Of a stretch of DNA of 52,320 nucleotides, positions 32,754-37,240 are shown one piece after another (the first letter of the stretch is position 1; every line of letters begins with the position of its first letter). The DNA is from a virus: the IMG/VR virus record IMGVR_UViG_3300021964_000098, positions 1 through 52,320 of that record, one strand, 5' to 3'. A program made the translations under genes and the position numbers. Below the pieces are notes generated by a model that did no database searches, was not told where the DNA came from, and saw only the letters and a list, made by a program, of their open reading frames with translations.

Positions 32754-32913
32754 TCAATATATCCTCTGCCATTTCATTTGCTATTTCTTCAGCCCTATCC
32801 AGACTAGAAGTTGTAATTATTTCATCATGGAAAGATGAGCTAACCTCATAATATGTAAAGGGTCTACCCTCAAACTCATCTCTAACTGGTAGGATATCAA
32901 TTCTTGGATTCAT
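32731..32913 (-). CDS. Small acidic hypothetical protein
   Basis: 60 residues: a beta-like N-terminal half (NPRIDILPVRDEFEGRPFTY-YEVSSSF) and an acidic helix (LDRAEEIANEMAEDILNENN). Start overlaps the upstream stop by one base. Overlaps the next gene by 23 bases. No family recognised; length and packing support it as one of the string of small early proteins. Confidence 0.55.
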   Translation of the reverse strand: MNPRIDILPVRDEFEGRPFTYYEVSSSFHDEIITTSSLDRAEEIANEMAEDILNENNNSC

Positions 32914-33179
32914 TAATGCATTACCTCCTGATCAACATTGTCTAGCTCTTTCGCTATATCAACAGCTTGAGTACAACAAGAAGTCATCTCTTCTACAAAA
33001 ACCGAATCATCTTCATCAATCACATCTTTGATCTGGTGCAACAAAGTAGCTAAGGCAATCGCCCCTATCTTAGGATCTACTTCATGTTTATCAAATGTTT
33101 TAGCTAATGCCCCTCTAGCCTCTTCAATTAAATCAAACATCTCTTCTGCAAATTCTACTGCTTTAGTATGGTCGGTCAT
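32913..33179 (-). CDS. Small acidic helical protein
   Basis: 88 residues, almost entirely helical and acidic (AVEFAEEMFDLIEEARGALA; ATLLHQIKDVIDEDDSVFVE; QAVDIAKELDNVDQEVMH). Preceded by AAGGAG and, 15 bases further upstream, one of the four conserved-loop hairpins (33194-33234). Acidic DNA-mimic proteins are a known phage early theme, but nothing here proves such activity. No family recognised. Confidence 0.6.
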   Translation of the reverse strand: MTDHTKAVEFAEEMFDLIEEARGALAKTFDKHEVDPKIGAIALATLLHQIKDVIDEDDSVFVEEMTSCCTQAVDIAKELDNVDQEVMH

Positions 33180-33193
33180 GGTCGGCTCCTTAT

Positions 33194-33234
33194 GTTTTAT
33201 AAAGGTCTTTCACTACGTAAAGACCTTTTAAAAC
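33194..33234 (-). promoter_or_regulatory. Conserved-loop hairpin D upstream of the 33179 gene
   Basis: Plus-strand layout: GTTTTA, one-base bulge, AAAGGTCTTT, loop CACTACGT(A), AAAGACCTTT, TAAAAC. One of four hairpins with the same architecture and loop but different stems (others at 34516, 34783 and 35631). It ends 14 bases before the start codon at 33179 and overlaps the stop of the upstream gene. No T-run typical of a terminator follows on the minus strand. Confidence 0.75.
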
Positions 33235-33386
33235 TTATTAAAAAACTTTCTATTAATATCTTTCCGCATCTTCACAATCTCAGGTGACATTGGAAGCTTA
33301 GTAATTGATTTACCTTTTTTAAAATACTCTTCCATATCTTTATGTAACTGATCTATATACTTATTTTTATCGAACGAATTAGACAT
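33228..33386 (-). CDS. Small basic protein
   Basis: 52 residues, Lys-rich: MSNSFDKNKYIDQLHKDMEE, then KKGKSITKLPMSPEIVKMRK and FNKF at the end. AAGGAG lies eight bases upstream of the ATG. Its stop codon is inside hairpin D. The pattern of a helix, KGKSITKLP, and a second helix is compatible with a tiny helix-turn-helix, but that is speculative. Confidence 0.55.
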   Translation of the reverse strand: MSNSFDKNKYIDQLHKDMEEYFKKGKSITKLPMSPEIVKMRKDINRKFFNKF

Positions 33387-33398
33387 AACAATTACTCC

Positions 33399-34046
33399 TT
33401 AGTGCCACAGATAGGCAACAGTCTTAGTTGATTTATCCCAACAACTCCGACAGCTACCACATTTACCATCGTTATCAGGCTTTGAACACTTCTTAACATT
33501 GACAGGAGCTTGGCTCCAATCCTGAACTATTGTAGAAGTACAATCACCTTTAATGATTTCGCCATTGATACCATCAGATGACCAACGAACTACAACATTA
33601 TCTAAACTCTGCATCTCTTTGAGAACAGGTAAAAACTTCTTGAACTTATGTTGTCTAGTTGGAAACCAGTGATTAGTGTTTGGAGTACGCTTCATAACCT
33701 CCAGTATTTTCTTAGCTAAATCAATATGATAGCAGTCACCGCTATCAAACCACCTGAAGTATCTAACATTGTCAACTTCTTGAACCATAACATCTATCCA
33801 ATCATCATGCTTCCAATCTTCTTTGTTATGATCTCGGACAGCTTTTACAGTAGGCATTCTGTAAAAACCTTTTGCTGCATAGCAAGTAGAGCAAGCATCT
33901 ACTAACTCACCATCAGTATCTAAAGATCCGGGACAAGTAGTCTTAGCTTCAAGCGACCAACTAAGTCCCGGCATTGCCGAAGTCTTAGAGAACTTCGGCG
34001 TTGCTGAAATGTTTTTAAGTTTAATCATCGGATTTGTTTTTGACAT
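33399..34046 (-). CDS. Cys-rich conserved phage protein, Gp88-like
   Basis: 215 residues. Conserved elements: KTTCPGSLDTDGELVDACST-CYAAKGFY, then RYFRWFDSGDCYHIDLAKKI and TPNTNHWFPTRQHKF, with a C-terminal Cys cluster KKCSKPDNDGKCGSCRSCWD. This arrangement (CPG...CxxCYA, W/F-DSGD, Trp-x-x-Thr-Arg) matches the Gp88 / DUF7227-like phage proteins to my recollection; the metal-cluster-like cysteines and barrel-like motif spacing recall radical-SAM-type folds, but that is inference. Start ATG 34046 has GGGA upstream; ATG 34028 is an alternative. Function unknown, found in many marine phages. Confidence 0.75.
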   Translation of the reverse strand: MSKTNPMIKLKNISATPKFSKTSAMPGLSWSLEAKTTCPGSLDTDGELVDACSTCYAAKGFYRMPTVKAVRDHNKEDWKHDDWIDVMVQEVDNVRYFRWFDSGDCYHIDLAKKILEVMKRTPNTNHWFPTRQHKFKKFLPVLKEMQSLDNVVVRWSSDGINGEIIKGDCTSTIVQDWSQAPVNVKKCSKPDNDGKCGSCRSCWDKSTKTVAYLWH

Positions 34047-34263
34047 CTAAAGTGTCCCTAATTGCTTGTTCAACAGAGTCTCTAAGCCCAGCAAGGAACT
34101 GATACATATCAATATTTTCTTCATTTCTTTCTCGTAGAAACATGGTGAGTTCAAAAGTCTCGGCTCTGCTATTTGTAATAACAAGTTCTACCCAGTTATG
34201 ATCAAGGTTTGGGATGTTAACTTTTACATCTGTGATTCTATGTAGTGATATTTCTTCAAGCAT
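34021..34263 (-). CDS. Small hypothetical protein
   Basis: 80 residues, with a beta-like N-terminal half (EISLHRITDVKVNIPNLDHN; WVELVITNSRAETFELTMFL) and a helical C-terminal half (MYQFLAGLRDSVEQAIRDTL). No family recognised. Overlaps both neighbours (8 bases upstream, 26 downstream), indicating coupled translation. Confidence 0.55.
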   Translation of the reverse strand: MLEEISLHRITDVKVNIPNLDHNWVELVITNSRAETFELTMFLRERNEENIDMYQFLAGLRDSVEQAIRDTLDVKNKSDD

Positions 34264-34501
34264 CTTCGGCTCCTGTAAGTATTCCAGTTATAGTTTCTTC
34301 ATATGTGTATCTCAAACCTTCTTGAGATTCGTTGAAGTCGGTGTAAATTTTATCTAACAGAGTTTCTAATCTGTTTTTTATTTCGTAAGCACTATCTTTA
34401 AGATTGCCCTCAAAAGGCAACAGATCTTCAAGCTCTTTAGAGTATATAAAATGATAATCAAACATCAATTCAATGTGGCGTTTGGCTTGCTCCCTGTTCA
34501 T
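34256..34501 (-). CDS. Small hypothetical protein
   Basis: 81 residues, acidic and helical (NREQAKRHIELMFDYHFIYS; KDSAYEIKNRLETLLDKIYT). An AGGGG-type ribosome-binding site lies a few bases upstream, directly after conserved-loop hairpin C. No family recognised. Position close to the early promoter suggests host-takeover or regulatory function, not shown. Confidence 0.55.
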   Translation of the reverse strand: MNREQAKRHIELMFDYHFIYSKELEDLLPFEGNLKDSAYEIKNRLETLLDKIYTDFNESQEGLRYTYEETITGILTGAEDA

Positions 34502-34515
34502 GGCTGGCCCCTTTT

Positions 34516-34559
34516 AGATTTATGAAGGTCTTTCACAACGTAAAAGACCTTCTAAATCT
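34516..34559 (-). promoter_or_regulatory. Conserved-loop hairpin C upstream of the 34501 gene
   Basis: Plus-strand layout: AGATTTA, bulged T, GAAGGTCTTT, loop CACAACGTA, AAAGACCTTC, TAAATCT. Seven plus ten paired bases. The G-C closing pair of the inner stem differs from copy D (A-T) but remains paired: a compensated change. It ends 14 bases before the start codon at 34501. Confidence 0.78.
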
Positions 34560-34569
34560 TTTAAATAAA

Positions 34570-34755
34570 TTATAATAAATCCTTTAACTCAACAGGACGT
34601 TGCTCTAACTCAATACCTAACTGCCTGATCCAGTAAACTTTTTCAAGCGGAATAGTTTTAGTATTCATAAGATTCACAAGTGACCTAGAAACATCACAGT
34701 CTGGGTAGATCTTATCTACTCCATAGATATTCTTAACTTTAATATATGCTTTCAT
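34570..34755 (-). CDS. Small conserved phage protein (KAYIKVKNIYGVDKIYP type)
   Basis: 61 residues: MKAYIKVKNIYGVDKIYPDC, then SLVNLMNTKTIPLEKVYWIR and LGIELEQRP. I recall similar very short proteins in marine phages, but with no function. AAGGAG lies six bases before the ATG; hairpin B lies about 27 bases upstream of the start. Beta-alpha composition. Confidence 0.65.
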   Translation of the reverse strand: MKAYIKVKNIYGVDKIYPDCDVSRSLVNLMNTKTIPLEKVYWIRQLGIELEQRPVELKDLL

Positions 34756-34782
34756 CGTTGCTCCTTAGCTCGGCGGCTTTTT

Positions 34783-34827
34783 AGATTTACAAAGACCTTT
34801 CACTTTCGTAAAAGGTCTTTTAAATCT
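34783..34827 (-). promoter_or_regulatory. Conserved-loop hairpin B upstream of the 34755 gene
   Basis: Plus-strand layout: AGATTTA, bulged C, AAAGACCTTT, loop CACTTTCGTA, AAAGGTCTTT, TAAATCT. The inner stem is swapped left for right relative to copies C and D (AAAGACC on the left instead of AAAGGTC), yet pairing is fully kept. On the minus strand the loop reads TAC-GAAA-GTG, giving a GAAA tetraloop closed by C-G. Confidence 0.78.
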
Positions 34828-34835
34828 TTTAAATA

Positions 34836-35015
34836 TTATTTATTAAAATTCCTAGAAAACTGAAACTTTTTACGGCCAGTTATTATGCGGACGTAATTCA
34901 GTTGGTAATATTTATGGTGCGTTAACTTAGAATTACGATTAGATCGTAAAACTGTATAACTATCTAGAGTCCAGAACGGGTTGAAATAATAATATAATAA
35001 TTCTAAATATATCAT
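34836..35015 (-). CDS. Short aromatic-rich hypothetical protein
   Basis: 59 residues from ATG 35015, which has GGGAG seven bases upstream; an open form from 35045 would begin inside the terminator hairpin and is rejected. Starts with a hydrophobic, Tyr-rich segment (MIYLELLYYYFNPFWTLDSY) and continues basic (RIITGRKKFQFSRNFNK). Could be membrane-associated. Support is mostly the ribosome-binding site; the codon content is AT-rich. Moderate certainty. Confidence 0.45.
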   Translation of the reverse strand: MIYLELLYYYFNPFWTLDSYTVLRSNRNSKLTHHKYYQLNYVRIITGRKKFQFSRNFNK

Positions 35016-35028
35016 ATAGATACTCCCT

Positions 35029-35058
35029 AAAACTCTGGAGAGCATAAACTCTCCAGAG
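35029..35058 (-). terminator. Terminator-like hairpin after the H1-like gene
   Basis: Minus strand: CTCTGGAGAG, loop TTTATG, CTCTCCAGAG, then TTTT. Ten perfect base pairs (35033-35042 with 35049-35058). The short T run suggests an attenuator or mRNA-3'-end stabiliser after a highly expressed early gene. Confidence 0.6.
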
Positions 35059-35069
35059 CGTTGGTGGAT

Positions 35070-35576
35070 TTAGCCAAGCTTCAGCTGAGTTACAAGCTGA
35101 TCAAGTGTAGACTTGATAAGATTTACATCCTCTGACATCTGAGACACCTCACCTTCAAGGAAGGTCATACGTGTCTCTAACTCTGTTGGCTTGGAAGCTG
35201 CTTTAGCAGCGACCTTGGGTGTTGCCTTTTTGGCGACCTTCTTCTTGGCAACCTTGGTTGCTGTGGGCTTGGCAGTCTTCTTGACTGCTTTGACCTTGAC
35301 CGGAGCTTTAGCTCCAACCATGTCCTCAGTCTTGACCTGACGAGTCAGGAAAGCCGGGATCTTAGCTGTCTCGAAAAGCTCTTGAGCTTTCCCACGGCTA
35401 AGAGATGAAGCCGGAAACTGGGAGTATAAAACTCCCAAGACTCGCTTCCGAATGATTGGGAACTTGATCTCTGGAATCTCTTGAGATTCACAAAGGAGGT
35501 AAGCAAACTTACCTGCTAGGCCAAAGTACTGCTTAGGAGTTGCTTGAATTTCATTCAAAGTTTGTGAAGTTGTCAT
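35070..35576 (-). CDS. Early basic protein with histone H1-like Lys/Ala/Pro region
   Basis: 168 residues. Residues ~1-85: a globular, probably helical domain (YFGLAGKFAYLLCESQEIPE; FPASSLSRGKAQELFETAKI). Residues ~90-130: Lys/Ala/Val/Pro/Thr-rich tract (KAVKKTAKPTATKVAKKKVA, then KKATPKVAAKAAS), like histone H1 tails and bacterial H1-like proteins. Residues ~132-168: an acidic coiled-coil segment (LETRMTFLEGEVSQMSEDVN). So it likely binds DNA with the tail and oligomerises through the coil. Second gene from the early promoter; framed by hairpin A upstream and a strong hairpin downstream, suggesting high early expression. Possible host-chromosome or genome-packing factor. Confidence 0.7.
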   Translation of the reverse strand: MTTSQTLNEIQATPKQYFGLAGKFAYLLCESQEIPEIKFPIIRKRVLGVLYSQFPASSLSRGKAQELFETAKIPAFLTRQVKTEDMVGAKAPVKVKAVKKTAKPTATKVAKKKVAKKATPKVAAKAASKPTELETRMTFLEGEVSQMSEDVNLIKSTLDQLVTQLKLG

Positions 35577-35630
35577 GGTAAATCTCCGATTTAAGTTTGT
35601 GTTGTGTTGTCGTTTGTGGTGCTAAGAAGC

Positions 35631-35667
35631 TTTTAAGTCTCTCTCACTACGTAAGAGAGACTAAAAA
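35631..35667 (-). promoter_or_regulatory. Conserved-loop hairpin A upstream of the H1-like gene
   Basis: Plus-strand layout: TTTT, mismatch A-A, AGTCTCTCT, loop CACTACGTA (35645-35653), AGAGAGACT, A, AAAA. The loop equals that of hairpin D although the stem sequence is entirely different. It ends 55 bases before the start at 35576. Confidence 0.75.
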
Positions 35668-35686
35668 GTTCTAAGGGTTTGGCGGT

Positions 35687-35875
35687 CTATAAATTCTGCG
35701 TGTCAATGCCTCTGGCATCGTTCCCGAGAATTTCCATGATCGCGTTGAACTTTGGATGTTCCGGATCTATCTTGATAGATACCGAGGGCTTTCGGTCCAA
35801 CATTTCTTCGAGGGTTATCAATCCACAGTTGTAAAGCTCTAGGCTATCTTCGATAGAAAATTCAACTTTAATCAT
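35687..35875 (-). CDS. First gene of the leftward (early) unit, small acidic protein
   Basis: 62 residues: MIKVEFSIEDSLELYNCGLI, then TLEEMLDRKPSVSIKIDPEH and a C-terminal helix. Good ribosome-binding site (AAAGGAG, nine bases before ATG). It is the first gene after the ~670-base leader of the leftward promoter. No family recognised. Early phage position suggests host takeover or regulation; nothing in the sequence defines it. Confidence 0.6.
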   Translation of the reverse strand: MIKVEFSIEDSLELYNCGLITLEEMLDRKPSVSIKIDPEHPKFNAIMEILGNDARGIDTQNL

Positions 35876-35940
35876 CGTATGTACTCCTTTGGAGTTGTGT
35901 GTGAGTTTTTGGTTTGTCTCGTTGTCGCTGAGACATTTCC

Positions 35941-35970
35941 ATTAAAGGCATATCGGATTTTTGGAGTCAA
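35941..35970 (-). promoter_or_regulatory. Candidate secondary leftward promoter
   Basis: Minus strand TTGACT (35965-35970), 18 bases, TTTAAT (35941-35946). Five of six and four of six matches to the sigma70 boxes. It would start transcription ~60 bases before the first early gene, downstream of the palindrome array. Much weaker than the main promoter. Confidence 0.35.
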
Positions 35971-36033
35971 GAGGTTTCTGGTGGGTGATTTTGGTGCGCA
36001 TTATGCGTAGGAAAACAGGCGAAGAAACCCTGC

Positions 36034-36074
36034 ATCACGTAGGCGTGTCATGATCACGTAGCGCGATCACGTTG
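36034..36074 (+). repeat. Three direct ATCACGTAG-type repeats
   Basis: ATCACGTAG at 36034-36042 and 36053-36061, and ATCACGTTG at 36066-36074; start-to-start spacings 19 and 13. The core resembles the CACTACGTA loop of the four hairpins. Possible iterons or protein-binding sites in the control region. Confidence 0.6.
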
Positions 36075-36098
36075 ATATTTTTAAACTTCGGGGATAGT

Positions 36099-36334
36099 AT
36101 ATTTAGTTTACTAAATATTCTATAGGTTGTTGAATTTTATAGACTCTTGAGTCTTTAAAATTTATTCAGAAGACTTACAAAATCTCTTGAGATTTTGTAA
36201 ACTAGGGAGAGCTTGAAGTTTCGGGGGCAGAATCTTTAAAGAACTTTAAAGATTCTGGAGTTTCTGGAGGGCTTTAGAGTCTAACAAGTTAGACACTAAA
36301 GATTTCTTAGCCCTCTAAAGTTCTTTAGAGGGCT
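36099..36334. repeat. Array of six tandem palindromes with dinucleotide centres
   Basis: Six inverted repeats in 236 bases, each with a two-base TT or AA centre: 36099-36118 (9-base arms, TT), 36133-36162 (14-base arms with one mismatch, TT), 36175-36200 (12, TT), 36228-36257 (14, AA), 36272-36301 (14 with one mismatch, AA), 36309-36334 (12, TT). Arms differ between units but the architecture is kept. In the leftward transcript they would make consecutive hairpins in the leader; as DNA they are strong dyads. Confidence 0.85.
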
Positions 36335-36555
36335 GGGCAGGAGGCCATGCCACCCCCCCTAGTATATATACTAATACTCATACATTTCACAGGCTTGAGA
36401 GTGTTAACTAGTTTAGGGCGATAGGAACTTCAGAGTCTTGGAGGGTTTTTGCGGCCATAGAGACTTTAAAGTCTTTAAAGGGGATATACTCAATCCGATA
36501 GGATTGTTGTTGTCTCTATAAATATATATATATGAACCCGGGGGGTACAAAGTAT

Positions 36556-36584
36556 ATTATACACTCCACAGAGCATTTTGTCAA
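36556..36584 (-). promoter_or_regulatory. Leftward sigma70 promoter, perfect consensus
   Basis: On the minus strand TTGACA (36579-36584), 17-base spacer, TATAAT (36556-36561). Both hexamers are exact. Transcription would begin near 36549 and read through the palindrome region into the early genes (first start codon at 35875). AT-rich sequence upstream of the -35 box could act as an UP element. Confidence 0.85.
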
Positions 36585-36611
36585 GTATTATTTAAAAAAA
36601 TTAAAAAAGAC

Positions 36612-36640
36612 TTGACAGAACCTCTATTTAGGACTATAAT
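36612..36640 (+). promoter_or_regulatory. Rightward sigma70 promoter, perfect consensus, for the late unit
   Basis: TTGACA (36612-36617), 17-base spacer, TATAAT (36635-36640). The expected start (~36647) is one to two bases before the terS ATG at 36649, so the transcript would be leaderless or nearly so. Its -35 box is 27 AT-rich bases from that of the leftward promoter. Confidence 0.88.
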
Positions 36641-36648
36641 AGTATAAG

Positions 36649-37020
36649 ATGAGTAAAGAATTAACATTAAAGCAAAAAGATTTCTTGGACTATCTGGTTG
36701 AAACTGGAGGTGATCCTAAGAAAGCTGCTGAGTTGGCAGGATATGCCCAGAATGGACATTGGCAGGTAGTCAAGGCTCTCAAACATGAAATCATAGATCT
36801 GGCCTCTAACATTCTAGCTCAGTCAGCACCCCAAGCAGCAATGAAGCTTGTGGAGGTTATGCACTCTGATCAGCCTATTCCACAGGCTAATATGCGTCTT
36901 CAGGCTGCACAAACCATCCTAGACCGCACAGGACTAGGAAAACAAGAAAGACTAGACGTAAATAATAATATGACAGGTGGTTTATTTATACTACCGGCCA
37001 AAGCTAATGAGGCGAACTAG
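36649..37020 (+). CDS. Terminase small subunit (probable)
   Basis: 123 residues. N-terminal helix-turn-helix-like part (KELTLKQKDFLDYLVETGGD, PKKAAELAGYAQNGHWQVVK) as in phage small terminases that recognise pac/cos DNA, a helical middle (SAPQAAMKLVEVMHSDQPIP), then LQAAQTILDRTGLGKQERLD and a short tail. Directly followed by a small gene and TerL. No ribosome-binding site precedes the ATG and the promoter -10 box ends eight bases upstream, implying leaderless translation. Confidence 0.82.
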   Translation: MSKELTLKQKDFLDYLVETGGDPKKAAELAGYAQNGHWQVVKALKHEIIDLASNILAQSAPQAAMKLVEVMHSDQPIPQANMRLQAAQTILDRTGLGKQERLDVNNNMTGGLFILPAKANEAN

Positions 37021-37240
37021 TAGCACAATACCTTTTGGATATAGACTATCCGAAGATGATAAGACTCTAGAACCTATAGAGCAGCAACTAGAATCTTTGG
37101 ATAAAATAAAAGAATTGGTATCTTCAGACATGATGTCTTTGCGTGAAGGTGCTGAGTGGTTAACTCATATGACAGGCAGAAGTATTAGCCATGTCGGGCT
37201 AAAGAATATTATAAATGGAAGAATGGGAGAAAAATCCTGA
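37007..37240 (+). CDS. Small recombinase-like helix-turn-helix protein between terS and terL
   Basis: 77 residues from ATG 37007, overlapping the terS stop; an open start at 36977 lies further inside terS. The sequence IPFGYRLSEDDKTLEPIEQQ followed by SLREGAEWLTHMTGRSISHV-GLKNIINGR resembles the linker and DNA-contact segment of large serine recombinases (PFGY..., SLRxxAxxL...tGrsIS...), without any catalytic domain. Probably a small DNA-binding protein helping packaging. Overlaps terL by 26 bases. Similar short proteins beside terL occur in marine podoviruses as I recall. Confidence 0.65.
   Translation: MRRTSSTIPFGYRLSEDDKTLEPIEQQLESLDKIKELVSSDMMSLREGAEWLTHMTGRSISHVGLKNIINGRMGEKS

Larger units (their letters stand above)
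35876..36648. other. Gene-free control region between divergent transcription units
   Basis: 773 bases without a credible gene. From left to right: a weak leftward promoter candidate, three direct ATCACGTAG-like repeats, six tandem palindromes, more short palindromes (36360-36373; 36461-36474; CAATCC-GATA-GGATTG at 36491-36506), runs of C and G, alternating AT (36519-36532), and two divergent perfect sigma70 promoters. Likely the main transcription switch and possibly the replication origin; the origin role is inference. Confidence 0.8.

Noticed and set aside
34256-35667. The four loop-conserved hairpins as plain rho-independent terminators
   Set aside because: They are not followed by convincing T runs on the minus strand, the loop is conserved while stems vary, and each directly precedes a ribosome-binding site.
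36099-36373. CRISPR array in the control region
   Set aside because: The units are palindromes with different arm sequences; there is no constant direct repeat with unique spacers.
37007-37240. Serine recombinase / integrase implying lysogeny
   Set aside because: Only a short linker/helix-turn-helix-like segment is present; no catalytic Ser domain, repressor or attachment site was seen.
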